Shown: positions 25,092 to 34,626, numbered from the stretch's first letter. The stretch: 64,000 bases of DNA from Foliamicus sp963666765 (GCA_963666765.1 OY762933.1:1550001-1614000); one strand, 5' to 3'. The notes: a model not told the origin generated them from the sequence alone. Made by a program: numbers and translations.

Positions 25092-26198
25092 TTAGTTATG
25101 CAACCCGGCGATCTGCTGTTGGACGGTGCTCACGACCCATTCGGTGAAATTGGGGTGCTGTGACAGCCCCTTCTCGTTGAAGGTGTAGTCCAGGCCCATC
25201 AGGTCCTGCCTGATGTGGTGCTGCAAGCCGTCGGCCGAGGACGCCGGCGACACGACGATCAGCTTCTTGCCCTTGCGCTGCGCCTGCTGCATCCAGCGCT
25301 TCAGTTGACGAACGTTGCCTTCGCGCACCGGCGGGATGGCGTCGTCCTGCAGGTTGATGGCCCGCACTTCGCTGATCCCGGTCGCGGCCCTGACCTGTGC
25401 GGCCAGGCCCTCGATCACCGGCAGGTCCAGCTCGTTGTCGAAGTCGTCCTCGGGGCCGTGGGCCACCAGGAACAGGGCTTCGTTTTGCGGGTCGGTGCTG
25501 ATTTCCAGCGCATGGTCGGACAGGATTTCGGCGATCAGCGGATGGTCGTCCATGTGCGGTGCAAACACGAGCTCGGCGCTGGCCTCGACGGGTTTGACCT
25601 TGAGGTAGGAGGACTCGTCGCGCCGGCCCAGGATGTATTCCCATTGCCGGGTCATGGAGTTATGGACGGTGGACGTGGTCTGCACCAGCACAATGGTCTT
25701 TGCGCCTGCCGCTTCGAGATCGTCGATAGCCGCCTGCAAGTGCGACGAGGTCATCATGGCCATGCCGTAACCGATGGCCGTGGGGTGTTGGCCGGCGATT
25801 GCGCGCATGGAATCGGTCATGATCCGGTCGCCGGCTTCGCTGACGCCATGGGAAAGGACCAGCACGCCGACATCGCCGCGGATATCGGCGTCACTGACAT
25901 ACCAGGTGTAGTTCTCGCCCATCTGCGCCACGTTGATGCGCAGTTCGTTGTCCGTCAGCAGGCCGTACAGGGCGATCTTCTCCTTCAGGCCGGCGAGAAC
26001 GTCTTCGCTCAGCATGTCGCGCATGTCCATGCCCATGCGGCGGCGGCCCAGTTCGTCCGGCGGCGGCATGGGCATGTCATGCCCCTGATAGCCGTGGGCG
26101 CGGTGGGCGCTGTGGTCCTCCTGCGCCCCGGCCGATGCAAGGCCGAAGCTGAGCCAGATCGTGCCTGCGGTCAGAACAAGGAATCGTCTAGGAATCAT
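25092..26198 (-). CDS. Secreted CbiX/SirB chelatase-fold protein
   Basis: 368-residue exported protein with a Sec signal peptide (MIPRRFLVLTAGTIW through GLASAGAQ) and a His/Met-rich segment just after it (HSAHRAHGYQGHDMPMPPP). The rest has two modules that resemble the sirohydrochlorin chelatase (CbiX) fold: VGVLVLSHGVSEAGDRIM (about 109-126) and EALFLVAHGPEDDFDNELD (about 230-248), each with the SHG/AHG His that in cytoplasmic homologues binds metal. A periplasmic location is odd for a tetrapyrrole chelatase; metal binding or delivery is a more cautious guess. The start overlaps the end of the upstream ABC ATPase gene by 11 bases, so it belongs to that transporter's operon. Confidence 0.7.
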   Translation of the reverse strand: MIPRRFLVLTAGTIWLSFGLASAGAQEDHSAHRAHGYQGHDMPMPPPDELGRRRMGMDMRDMLSEDVLAGLKEKIALYGLLTDNELRINVAQMGENYTWYVSDADIRGDVGVLVLSHGVSEAGDRIMTDSMRAIAGQHPTAIGYGMAMMTSSHLQAAIDDLEAAGAKTIVLVQTTSTVHNSMTRQWEYILGRRDESSYLKVKPVEASAELVFAPHMDDHPLIAEILSDHALEISTDPQNEALFLVAHGPEDDFDNELDLPVIEGLAAQVRAATGISEVRAINLQDDAIPPVREGNVRQLKRWMQQAQRKGKKLIVVSPASSADGLQHHIRQDLMGLDYTFNEKGLSQHPNFTEWVVSTVQQQIAGLHN

Positions 26199-26901
26199 CT
26201 GGAGGTCCTCCGTCAAGGTTCGGGCGGTGCGGGCTGCCAAGGAATCCGTCCTCAATCTCCGCGACCTGGTCCGCAAAGGGCAGCATCGCCTGGTCGTGGG
26301 TCACCATCAGCGTGGCGACGCCGTACTCCTTGGTCTGCTTCGCCAGGAGCCCGACCACTTCCCTGCCGCGGCCGTGATCCAGCATGGAGGTCGGCTCGTC
26401 CACGAGCAGCACCGACGGATCGTTCATCAGGGCTCGCGCAATACCGACGCGCTGGCGTTCGCCACCGGACATCTGGTGCGGACGATGTCCAGCCCGGTGC
26501 TTGAGTCCGACCTCTTCGAGAAGCTGGCCGGCCCGCTCCCTGGCGGACCGGTCCGGTTTGCGGCCGTTGATATGAGACATGAGCAGGAGCTGGTCCATGG
26601 CGGTCAATGCGGCGACCAGGTTGGACTGCTGAAAAATAAACCCGACGCGCTCCCGCCGCAGACGGGCCCGCTCGCCTTCCTTAAGCGCGGTCATGTCCTT
26701 GCCTTCGATGTTGATGCGGCCGGAGGTAGGCGGAAGCAGGCCACCGCAAACCGCCAGCAAACTCGATTTCCCGGCCCCCGACGGTCCCATCACGGCGCAC
26801 AGGGTGCCCGCTCCGACCGCCAGCGAGACTTCATTCAGGGCGGTCACCTGCTGGTCGCCATCGCCGAGCACGAGGGATACGGAGTCGACGGCAAGAGTCA
26901 T
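26188..26901 (-). CDS. ABC transporter ATP-binding protein (LolD/MacB type)
   Basis: 237-residue ATPase that drives a MacB/FtsX-class transporter. Motifs: Walker A GPSGAGKSSLL (about 40-50), Q-loop in FIFQQSNLV, signature MSGGERQRVGIARAL, Walker B VLLVDEPTSMLD and the switch His in LMVTHDQAML. The start overlaps the permease stop by four bases (ATGA) and the stop overlaps the secreted chelatase-like gene. The three genes form one tightly coupled operon, suggesting that the transporter and the secreted protein act on the same substrate, possibly a metal or metal complex. Confidence 0.92.
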   Translation of the reverse strand: MTLAVDSVSLVLGDGDQQVTALNEVSLAVGAGTLCAVMGPSGAGKSSLLAVCGGLLPPTSGRINIEGKDMTALKEGERARLRRERVGFIFQQSNLVAALTAMDQLLLMSHINGRKPDRSARERAGQLLEEVGLKHRAGHRPHQMSGGERQRVGIARALMNDPSVLLVDEPTSMLDHGRGREVVGLLAKQTKEYGVATLMVTHDQAMLPFADQVAEIEDGFLGSPHRPNLDGGPPDDS

Positions 26902-28037
26902 CGCATCTGCCCAAGGGCAATGATCGGATCAATGCGGGCAATCCTGCGCACCGCCAGGAACGCGCCGACCAGGCCGCCGCCGAACACCAGCGCGCCGGAA
27001 ATCAGCATGGCGTCGATATCGATGACGTAGGGGATGTCCGTGCGGTCCACGATCAGGTCGCCGAGGGCGTAGCCGATCCCTACGCCGCAAGTCACGGCAA
27101 CCGCCAGCAGCAGGGAAACCTGCGCCAGGGCATCCCGAACGAGATATCCCGTGGACGCGCCCAGCGCCTTGATCAGACCGATCTCCTGGGTGCGCTGTAT
27201 GGTCCATATCGAAAAGAACGCGCCGATGATCAGCGTGGCGATTACCAGCAGGAAACCCTGGTTGATGCGCACCGAGTCCCGCTCGGCCTTGTAGCCGGTC
27301 GAGGCCACGAACGACATGGGCTTGTCGAGCGCGACCGTGAACAACTGCTCGTCGATCGAAGCGATCTCCGTTGTTTCCCCGAGCTGGAGTGCGACAACCG
27401 TAGCGAAGTCGTAGAGAATGTCGGGCAGGGATTCCCCTTCCGGCGGCCCGCCGGGCGGACCGTAGGATGCTTCGGCCCACAGGCGGAACGGCGCATAGAC
27501 GATGGGGGTGTGGGCGATGTTGTTGTGCGCGTCGAGAAGCCCCACAACTTTGAGTTCCGTGAGCACGCGATCCAGCACGATGGTGTCGCCAACCTCCACG
27601 TTGTTCTCCGCCACCAGCATGCGGCTGACCACCACGCCATAAGGATCGTCGCCGATGGGTTGGCCGATGTCCGCGCCCGGATCGATGAACGATCCCGGTT
27701 CCATTCCCCACAGCGCCAGGGTGACCGGTTCGCCCTTGGAAGTGCGGGCATTGAACATGGTGTTGCCGAGCTGGGTCGATGCCATTACGCCCGGCTGATC
27801 CGCCCAGCCTTCCCACATCGCCCGTTCCACCATGCTGTTGGACCAGGTGGGCTTGTCGTCGTACTCGAAAGCGAGGTGGGTGGTGGGCAGGGCGCGGATG
27901 CCCGATATGTTGCGGTCGACCAACCCGCTCGACAGGCCGGTAAGAAGCACCATCATCAGGGCCACCATTACGATGACCGCGGCCATCAGGAGGAACCGAC
28001 CCTTGGCGAAGGTGAGATCGCGGAGCGCGAGAAACAT
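26898..28037 (-). CDS. ABC transporter permease (FtsX/MacB-like)
   Basis: About 379-residue permease with one N-terminal helix (about 12-35), a large periplasmic domain (about 45-260) and three C-terminal helices (about 270-290, 315-340, 350-372), the FtsX-domain plan. Typical pieces are RTQEIGLIKALGAST in the coupling loop and ARIDPIIALG at the C-terminus. I start at the ATG at 28035-28037, where the common opening FLALRDLTFAKGRFLLMA appears; a frame reaching 28142 would add 35 untypical residues. It is the first gene of the permease-ATPase-chelatase-like operon and is divergent from the S46 peptidase. Confidence 0.85.
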   Translation of the reverse strand: MFLALRDLTFAKGRFLLMAAVIVMVALMMVLLTGLSSGLVDRNISGIRALPTTHLAFEYDDKPTWSNSMVERAMWEGWADQPGVMASTQLGNTMFNARTSKGEPVTLALWGMEPGSFIDPGADIGQPIGDDPYGVVVSRMLVAENNVEVGDTIVLDRVLTELKVVGLLDAHNNIAHTPIVYAPFRLWAEASYGPPGGPPEGESLPDILYDFATVVALQLGETTEIASIDEQLFTVALDKPMSFVASTGYKAERDSVRINQGFLLVIATLIIGAFFSIWTIQRTQEIGLIKALGASTGYLVRDALAQVSLLLAVAVTCGVGIGYALGDLIVDRTDIPYVIDIDAMLISGALVFGGGLVGAFLAVRRIARIDPIIALGQMR

Positions 28038-28165
28038 GGCTGGGGCAATTCTATCGACAAGCGCCGGCCAGTCGAACGCGCCAGCGCCGGATGGGCTGTT
28101 GCCTTGCCGCGCGTTAGTATTCGCGTGACAAGAAGTGTTCATCTGCAGGTAACGGGAGGATTCGC

Positions 28166-30349
28166 TTGGAAACGCAATTTCGACTGCTCGTCGCGATCGG
28201 CTGTGCGGCCCTGACCGGAGCGCTGATCATGCAGCACGCGGCGGCCAGGGAGGGAATGTTCACGCCGGAGCAGATCCCCGGCATCGCCGACGACCTGCGC
28301 GCCACGGGAATGAACCTGGAACCGGCCACGCTGGCCGACCTCACGGCCTTCCCCATGGGCGCCGTGATCTCGCTCGGCGGCTGCACAGCCTCGTTCGTGT
28401 CGCCGAAGGGCCTGGTGGTGACCAACCATCACTGCGCGCGCGGCTCCGTGCAGTTCAACTCCACCAGCGAGAACAACTACCTCGAGAACGGCTTTCTGGC
28501 TGCCTCGATGGCCGAAGAGCTTCCCGCCGCTCCGGGATCGCGGGTGTATGTCACCCTGCAGGTGGACGACGTTACCGACCGGGTCACCGGCGGACTGGAC
28601 CCGGCGCTGGCGCCGCGCGAGCGCTTCACCGCGATTGAGCGGCGCCGCAAGGCCCTGATCAGTGAATGCGAGTCGGAACCGGGCTACCGCTGCCAGGCCG
28701 CGTCGTTCTTCGGCGGCCTGCAGTACAAGCTGATCAGGCGCCTGGAGATCCGCGACGTGCGCATCGTGTATTCGCCGGCCGACGCCATCGGCAAGTACGG
28801 CGGTGATATCGACAACTGGCGCTGGCCCCGGCACACCGGCGACTTCGCCTTCTACCGCGCCTACGTCGATCCGGACGGGCAACCTGCAGACTACTCCGAG
28901 GACAATGTTCCCTACTCGCCGCCGCACTATCTCGAAGTGTCCGCCGCCGGTCTTGAAGACGGTGATTTCGTCATGGCCATGGGCTATCCGGGAAGCACGT
29001 CGCGATACGCACGCCTCGCCTCCGTCAGGCAGACCTTCGATTGGCAGTTTCCCGAGTTTGTCCGGTTGTTCTCCGACTGGATAGCGACGATCGAGGCCGC
29101 GGCGCCCGAAGGAAGCGAGGCCCGCATTCGCTATGAGTCACGGCTGGCGCAGCTGAACAATGTGCTCAAGAACCTGAACGGGCAGATCGATGGAGCGCGC
29201 CGTAACGACCTGGTCGGGCGCCGCGCCCGCAGGGAAGCGGAACTGGACGCCTGGATCGCGGCCGACCCGCACCGAATGATGCTGGGCCGGGCGATAGAGG
29301 AGCTGGACGCCCTGTCCGAGGAGCGCGCCGCGGAGGCCCGGCGCGGTTTCTGGTACGGCAACGCGTTGCGGCCGCAGCTGCTGGGCGCGGCGCAGCGCCT
29401 GTACCGGCTGGCACACGAACGCAGGAAGGCGGATGCCGCACGCGAAAGCGGTTACCAGGAACGCGACATGGCGATGTTCCGCCAGCGCATGAGCGTGATC
29501 GACCGCCGCTTCGATCCCGCAGTGGACAAGGCGGAATGGATCCTGTTTCTCAAGGGCTATCTTGCCCAGCCTGCCGAAATGCGGATCGAGACGCTGGACA
29601 CGGCGATGGGCCTGTCCCGGGAGCTGGGCGAGGACGAATTGTCACAAAAGCTGGACGAGTACTACGACGGTACGACGCTGAACAGGCTTCAGACGCGCCT
29701 GGCGCTCATGGAAGCCACGCCCGAGGACCTTGAAAGCAATTCCGATCCCTTCATTCGCCTTGCCGTGGCGCTGCACGAGACGCAGATGGCGCGCGAAGAG
29801 GCGGCCAAGATCCGGGCGGGACGCGCCAACCGGCTCAATCCGCAGTACATGCGGGCCATCATCAACTGGCAGCATTCCCAGGGCCATGCCGCCTACCCGG
29901 ACGCCAATTCCACGCTGCGCGTGACCTACGGCACGGTCATGGGCGGCTCGCCGGCGGACGGGCTCTTGTACGAGCCGTTCACGCGCCTGGAAGGCATCCT
30001 GCAGAAGGACACGGGCGAGGAGCCGTTCAACTCGCCGGTCGCGCAGCTCGACCTGATTCGTGCGGGCGACTACGGTAACTATTACCTGGATTCCATCGGC
30101 TCGGTGCCGGTCAATTTCCTGTCCGACCTGGATTCCACCGGCGGCAATTCCGGTTCGGCCACGCTGAACGCCGACGGCAAGCTGGTGGGGCTGCTGTTCG
30201 ACGGCACGCTGGAGAGCGTGAACTCGGACTGGGACTTCGACCCGGACATCACGCGCACCATCCACGTGGACACGCGCTACATGCTCTGGGTCATGGAAAA
30301 AGTCGACGGCGCCTCCGCTCTGATCGACGAAATGACCATCGTCCGCTAG
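28166..30349 (+). CDS. S46 family dipeptidyl peptidase, DPP7 type
   Basis: 727-residue periplasmic serine peptidase that removes dipeptides from peptide N-termini. After a signal peptide (LVAIGCAALTGALIM..AAA) the chymotrypsin-like halves flank a helical lid. The catalytic His is His88 or His89 in VVTNHHCARGS, and Ser662 in TGGNSGSATLN; the third residue should lie in the region of NWRWPRHTGDF. The residue 18 positions after the Ser is Gly680 (LLFDG); in the family this site is Gly in DPP7 (hydrophobic P1) and Arg in DPP11 (acidic P1), so a DPP7-like preference is expected. It is convergent with mpl; their ends overlap by four bases. Confidence 0.92.
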   Translation: METQFRLLVAIGCAALTGALIMQHAAAREGMFTPEQIPGIADDLRATGMNLEPATLADLTAFPMGAVISLGGCTASFVSPKGLVVTNHHCARGSVQFNSTSENNYLENGFLAASMAEELPAAPGSRVYVTLQVDDVTDRVTGGLDPALAPRERFTAIERRRKALISECESEPGYRCQAASFFGGLQYKLIRRLEIRDVRIVYSPADAIGKYGGDIDNWRWPRHTGDFAFYRAYVDPDGQPADYSEDNVPYSPPHYLEVSAAGLEDGDFVMAMGYPGSTSRYARLASVRQTFDWQFPEFVRLFSDWIATIEAAAPEGSEARIRYESRLAQLNNVLKNLNGQIDGARRNDLVGRRARREAELDAWIAADPHRMMLGRAIEELDALSEERAAEARRGFWYGNALRPQLLGAAQRLYRLAHERRKADAARESGYQERDMAMFRQRMSVIDRRFDPAVDKAEWILFLKGYLAQPAEMRIETLDTAMGLSRELGEDELSQKLDEYYDGTTLNRLQTRLALMEATPEDLESNSDPFIRLAVALHETQMAREEAAKIRAGRANRLNPQYMRAIINWQHSQGHAAYPDANSTLRVTYGTVMGGSPADGLLYEPFTRLEGILQKDTGEEPFNSPVAQLDLIRAGDYGNYYLDSIGSVPVNFLSDLDSTGGNSGSATLNADGKLVGLLFDGTLESVNSDWDFDPDITRTIHVDTRYMLWVMEKVDGASALIDEMTIVR

Positions 30350-31698
30350 GAGAGGGCGGCGGCGAGGAGCGGGACGCAGCCGGAGGCGCCGCTGTTGCTC
30401 AGGAACACGACGGCGTCGCCGGGACGCGCGGCGCCGGCGGCGGCCTCAGCGGCCTCTTTGGCGTCGCCGCAGGGCGTTACGTTCGCCACACTCGCGAATT
30501 CCGCATTCGGGTCCCATTCGAGGCTGCCGGACGGGGACAGCCAGACGTGCGCCGCCCCGCTAAGCGCATCGGGCAGCGCTTGAAGGTGCGCGCCGGAACG
30601 CATGCTGTTGGAAGCGGGTTCGAACACCGCCAGCACGCGCGCGTAGTCGTGTTGCAAGGCCTCTAGCGTCAGGCGGATCGCCGTGGGATGGTGGGCGAAG
30701 TCGTCGTACAGCGCGATGCCCGGACCGCTTCCGTAACGCCCGATGAGCTGCAGTCGCCGGGCCGGGGGCCTGAAGCTCGCAAGCGCCCTGCAGGCGCTCG
30801 CAAGATCGACGCCGGCGCCGTGCGCGGCGGCCACCGCTGCGAGCGCATTCGACAGGTTGTGCAAGCCGGGAAGTTCCAGCGTGCCCTCGGCTTCGCCCGA
30901 AGAACACTGAAACCGGGCCCGGCCGCCCTGCAGCCTTGCAGCCCGCCATTCGGCCTTGACGGATGACTGCACCGAAAAGCGCTCCACCGGCGTCCAGCAA
31001 CCCTTCTCCAGCAATCTGGCGATATTGGAATCGGCGCCGTTGACGATCAGGCGGCCGCCCCCCGGCGTGCGTCTGAGCAGCAGGTGAAACTGCCGCCTCA
31101 CCGCCTCCAGGTCGGCGTAGATGTCGGCATGGTCGTGTTCGATGTTGTTGACGATCACGGTGCGCGCGCCGTAATGCAGGAACTTCGCGTTCTTGTCGAA
31201 GAACGCGGTGTCGTATTCGTCGCCCTCGATTACGAAATGCCGGCCGCTCCCAAGCCTCGCCGTGCGCTCGAAATTTCCTGGCGCTCCGCCGATCAGAAAT
31301 CCGGGTTCCAGCCCCGCTTCCTGCAGCAGCCAGGCCACCATGCCCGAGGTGGTGGTCTTGCCGTGCGTCCCTGTCACCGCGATCACCTCGCGGCCGGGCA
31401 AAACGTGCTCGGCCAGCCACTCCGGGCCGGAGAGATAAGCGAGATCCGAATCCAGCAGCGCCTCCACGATCGGCATGCCGCGCGACATGAGGTTTCCCAC
31501 CAGCACCAGGTCGGGGCTGGCGTCCAGTTGTCCGGGATCGAAGCCGGCGACAGGATCGATCCCCAGTTCGCGCAGCCGCGTGCTCATCGGCGGCCAGGCG
31601 GCGTGATCGGCGCCGGTGACTTCGTGGCCCAGTTCGCGCGCCAGGGCGGCAAGTCCGCCCATGAAGGTACCGCAGATGCCGAGAATGTGAATATGCAT
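30346..31698 (-). CDS. mpl: UDP-N-acetylmuramate:L-alanyl-gamma-D-glutamyl-meso-DAP ligase
   Basis: Murein recycling enzyme that joins the salvaged tripeptide to UDP-MurNAc in the cytoplasm. 450 residues with the Mur ligase layout: N-terminal Rossmann part (MHIHILGICGTFMGG), ATP loop TGTHGKTTTSGMVAWL (about 110-125), EGDEYDTAFFDKNAKFLHY, NNIEHDHADIY, and DDFAHHPTAI in the C-terminal domain. FFDKNAKFLHY is characteristic of Mpl rather than MurC. The start ATG at 31696-31698 shares bases with the stop of the upstream membrane-protein gene (ATGA). A longer frame to 32142 overlaps that gene and is rejected. Confidence 0.95.
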   Translation of the reverse strand: MHIHILGICGTFMGGLAALARELGHEVTGADHAAWPPMSTRLRELGIDPVAGFDPGQLDASPDLVLVGNLMSRGMPIVEALLDSDLAYLSGPEWLAEHVLPGREVIAVTGTHGKTTTSGMVAWLLQEAGLEPGFLIGGAPGNFERTARLGSGRHFVIEGDEYDTAFFDKNAKFLHYGARTVIVNNIEHDHADIYADLEAVRRQFHLLLRRTPGGGRLIVNGADSNIARLLEKGCWTPVERFSVQSSVKAEWRAARLQGGRARFQCSSGEAEGTLELPGLHNLSNALAAVAAAHGAGVDLASACRALASFRPPARRLQLIGRYGSGPGIALYDDFAHHPTAIRLTLEALQHDYARVLAVFEPASNSMRSGAHLQALPDALSGAAHVWLSPSGSLEWDPNAEFASVANVTPCGDAKEAAEAAAGAARPGDAVVFLSNSGASGCVPLLAAALS

Positions 31699-32231
31699 CA
31701 GGAAGAAGCTTCGATCGGGATGCCGAAGAGCTGGGTCAGCGAAACGTAGAGGATCATGTAGAGGAAAAAATGGGCCACGGAAAGGAGCAGACCCACCCAG
31801 ATGCCGCGATCCATGGCCCGCGAGAAGATGTTGCCCATGGCCAGCAACCACCAGGCCAGGAAGCCGTACTCCGCTGCCTGAACCAGCAGCCCGGGCTGTT
31901 CCAGGGACGTCGCGACATACACCAGCGGCAGGTTCAGGGCGTTGATGACCGCCTGGACACCGAGCAGGGACACCAGAGTTTGCGGCCAGCGTTCCGATTT
32001 GCCCGCCATCCGAAGAATGAATCCCGAGTAGCCGAGCAGAAGCAGCAATTCGAACGCCAGGACAGGCAGCACGAAAACCGCTGACGCCGGCAGCAGCATC
32101 AGGTAACCGATAGCGGTTACCACTGTCCAGGGAACCAGGCAAAGCGCCAGCATCCCGCGCGAACCGGGCAACGAGTCCGGGCCGCGCAGACCAAGCGACA
32201 CCATCAACACGCCCTGGAATATCGCAACCAT
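31698..32231 (-). CDS. Small multi-spanning membrane protein of unknown function
   Basis: 177-residue protein with about five hydrophobic segments (about residues 1-16, 30-50, 52-72, 85-108 and 145-170) and no motif I recognise. It may be a Yip1-like or similar small inner-membrane protein, but this is not supported by any signature. It sits between adk (34 bases upstream) and mpl (four-base overlap), so it is co-expressed with a murein recycling gene; any functional link is a guess. Confidence 0.7.
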   Translation of the reverse strand: MVAIFQGVLMVSLGLRGPDSLPGSRGMLALCLVPWTVVTAIGYLMLLPASAVFVLPVLAFELLLLLGYSGFILRMAGKSERWPQTLVSLLGVQAVINALNLPLVYVATSLEQPGLLVQAAEYGFLAWWLLAMGNIFSRAMDRGIWVGLLLSVAHFFLYMILYVSLTQLFGIPIEASS

Positions 32232-32264
32232 CAGGCCCGGATTCCTGCTTGCCGATTGTGTCCG

Positions 32265-32918
32265 CTAGCCGGATGCGGAAGCGGAATCAAGCGCCTCCGA
32301 CACCCGCGCAAAAACTTCGTCGGGCGAGCCGAGCCCGTCAACGCGGCGCAGCAGGCGGGAGTAGTGCTCAAGCAGCGGGCGGGTCTGGCGCTCATACACG
32401 GCAAGCCGGTTGGCGATGGTTTCCTCGGTGTCGTCGTTGCGCTGAATCAGCTCGCCGCCGGCGTCGCGGCTCGCCACCAATTCCTCCGGCGGAGAGAAAT
32501 GGATGTTCAGCAATTTCCCGGTTGCCGAACAGGTCCGGCGGCCGGTCAGCCTTTTCATCAATACGCCGTGGTCGACCTCCAGCATCAGCACTGCATCCAG
32601 TTCCTGGCCCGAGGCCTCGAGCAGATCTCCGAGCAACCGTGCCTGCGAGCGGTTGCGGGGGAAGCCGTCGAGGATGAAGCCCTCTTCACAGTCGTCCTGC
32701 CTGAGCCGCTCGTCCAGAAGCTGCATGACCAGTTGGTCGGAAACCAGTTCCCCGACATCCATCGCGGCCTTCGCCTGAAGGCCCAGCGGCGTGCCGGCCG
32801 CTACTGCGGCGCGCAGCAGGTCGCCGGTGGACACCTGAGGCCAGCCTTTTCGCTCCTCGAGCCGGCGCGCCTGGGTGCCCTTTCCCGCGCCTGGGGCGCC
32901 CAGAAAAACAATCCGCAT
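32265..32918 (-). CDS. adk: Adenylate kinase
   Basis: Converts AMP and ATP to two ADP in the cytoplasm. 217 residues. The P-loop GAPGAGKGTQARRL starts at about residue 7, the AMP-binding STGDLLRAAVAAGT follows, the substrate segment DGFPRNRSQA is at about 84-93, and a long LID domain begins at GRRTCSATGKL, as in the long form of the enzyme. A zinc-binding Cys set is not present. It is divergent from the phosphofructokinase gene with 80 bases between the starts. Confidence 0.97.
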   Translation of the reverse strand: MRIVFLGAPGAGKGTQARRLEERKGWPQVSTGDLLRAAVAAGTPLGLQAKAAMDVGELVSDQLVMQLLDERLRQDDCEEGFILDGFPRNRSQARLLGDLLEASGQELDAVLMLEVDHGVLMKRLTGRRTCSATGKLLNIHFSPPEELVASRDAGGELIQRNDDTEETIANRLAVYERQTRPLLEHYSRLLRRVDGLGSPDEVFARVSEALDSASASG

Positions 32919-32998
32919 CGAGTCCTCCGGCCTGGCTTGCGCAGCGGTAAGGGGGTGCTATCGTACACGGTAGTCCATCCGGAAAAACCAGCATCCGC

Positions 32999-34255
32999 AT
33001 GCCCGCACCCAACGCACTTTATGCGCAATCGGGCGGTCCCACAGCCGTCATCAACGCTACCGCCCAGGGCGTCATTGAGGCGGTGCGCCGCGCCAGGCCT
33101 GCGGTCGGCAAGCTGTACGCGGCGCGCAACGGCATCCTCGGCGCGCTGCACGAGCAGTTGCTGGACACCGACGCCGCGTCCGCGCAAGCCGTAACCGCCC
33201 TGGGCCAGCGCCCCGGGAGCGCGTTCGGCACGGCCCGCTACAAGCTGGCCCGGTTCGAGGAGGACGAGCGCGAGTACCACCGTCTGATCGACGTGTTCCG
33301 CGCGCACGGCATCGGCATGGTCTTCTTCAACGGCGGCAACGACTCCATGGACACGGCGCTGAAGCTCTCCGAACTCGGTCGCCGGCTGGACTACCCGCTG
33401 CAGTGCATCGGCCTCCCCAAGACCGTCGACAACGACCTGCCGGTCACCGACTGCTGCCCGGGCTTCGGCTCGGCGGCCAAGTACGTGGCGGTGTCCACCC
33501 GCGAGGCCGCGCTGGACGTCGCCGGCATGGCGCGCACTTCGACAAAGGTCTTCATCCTGGAAGTCATGGGACGGCATGCCGGCTGGATCGCCGCCGCCGG
33601 GGGACTGGCGGGATCGGGTGCGGGCGACGCGCCGCACATCATCCTGTTTCCCGAAGTGCCCTTCGAGGCCGACCGCTTCCTCGAGCGTGTCCGGGAATCC
33701 GTGCAGCGGCATGAATACTGCGTGATCGTGGCCAGCGAGGGCGCCCGCTACGCAGACGGCCGCTTCCTGTCCGAGGCGGGCGGCGCCGACGCCTTCGGCC
33801 ACAAGCAACTCGGAGGGCTGGCGCCGGTGCTGGCCCAAATGATCCGCGAAAGCCTGGGCTACAAGCACCATTACGCGATCAGCGACTACCTGCAGCGCTC
33901 GGCGCGGCACCTGGCTTCGGCCACGGACCTCGAGCATGCCTGCGCGGCCGGGCGGACAGGCGTCGAATTGGCGGTAGAGGGCGTCAACGCCGTGATGGTG
34001 ACAATCAAGCGTACCGGCGATAATCCCTACACTTGGGAGACTTCAGCCGTCCCTCTCGACCGGGTAGCCAACCGCGAGAAGGAACTGCCCCGCGGGTTCA
34101 TTACGGACGACGGCTTTGGCATCACCGGGGCGGCCCGAACTTATCTTCAGCCGCTGGTCGAGGGCGAGGCCCCGCCCCCGTTTCGCGGCGGGCTGCCCGT
34201 TTACGAGGAAATCGACCTGCCGTCGGTGGAGAAACGCCTTCCCGCGTTCGACTAG
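32999..34255 (+). CDS. pfp: Pyrophosphate-dependent 6-phosphofructokinase
   Basis: Phosphorylates fructose 6-phosphate with PPi, reversibly, in glycolysis/gluconeogenesis. 418 residues. The donor-specificity residues are those of PPi enzymes: GGND (rather than GGDGS of ATP enzymes) and PKTVDNDLP (Lys rather than Gly). Other landmarks are the MGRHAGWIA segment for fructose phosphate and PEVPF. The first base of the ATG is 32999. In many gammaproteobacteria lacking ATP-PFK this enzyme is the sole phosphofructokinase. Confidence 0.93.
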   Translation: MPAPNALYAQSGGPTAVINATAQGVIEAVRRARPAVGKLYAARNGILGALHEQLLDTDAASAQAVTALGQRPGSAFGTARYKLARFEEDEREYHRLIDVFRAHGIGMVFFNGGNDSMDTALKLSELGRRLDYPLQCIGLPKTVDNDLPVTDCCPGFGSAAKYVAVSTREAALDVAGMARTSTKVFILEVMGRHAGWIAAAGGLAGSGAGDAPHIILFPEVPFEADRFLERVRESVQRHEYCVIVASEGARYADGRFLSEAGGADAFGHKQLGGLAPVLAQMIRESLGYKHHYAISDYLQRSARHLASATDLEHACAAGRTGVELAVEGVNAVMVTIKRTGDNPYTWETSAVPLDRVANREKELPRGFITDDGFGITGAARTYLQPLVEGEAPPPFRGGLPVYEEIDLPSVEKRLPAFD

Positions 34256-34261
34256 GTCCGC

Positions 34262-34555
34262 TCAGCCGTGGCGGGCGGCGAAGCGCTGCAACTGCTCCTC
34301 GGTGGCGGGTTTCTGGTATTTCTTCTTCCAGTCGGCGTAGGGCATGCCATAGATGCGCTCGCGCGCTTCGGTTTCCGTCAGATCGATCCCACGTTCATTG
34401 GCCGCCTCCGCGTACCAGCGGCCCAGGCAGTTACGGCAGAAGCCGCCGGCGATCATCAGATCGATGTTCTGTACGTCCCTGTTGTCGTCCAGGTGCCTGA
34501 GCAGGCGCCGCAGCACTGCTGCTTCCAGCTCGCGGTTGGTCTTCTCGTCATTCAT
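34262..34555 (-). CDS. DUF1244 family protein
   Basis: 97-residue cytoplasmic protein of the DUF1244 family, function unknown. The diagnostic core is RRLLRHLDDNRDVQNIDLM followed by GGFCRNCLGRWY, with two closely spaced Cys (FCRNC). It is convergent with the phosphofructokinase gene (six bases) and divergent from pheA (71 bases). The short and highly conserved sequence makes the family call firm; the role is not known. Confidence 0.88.
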   Translation of the reverse strand: MNDEKTNRELEAAVLRRLLRHLDDNRDVQNIDLMIAGGFCRNCLGRWYAEAANERGIDLTETEARERIYGMPYADWKKKYQKPATEEQLQRFAARHG

Positions 34556-34626
34556 TGGGTTTCTCCGGTCGCGAGGGAGGGAAGGCGGGGGAGTATACTC
34601 CCGCCGTTGTTTCCGGAGGACCCCCT

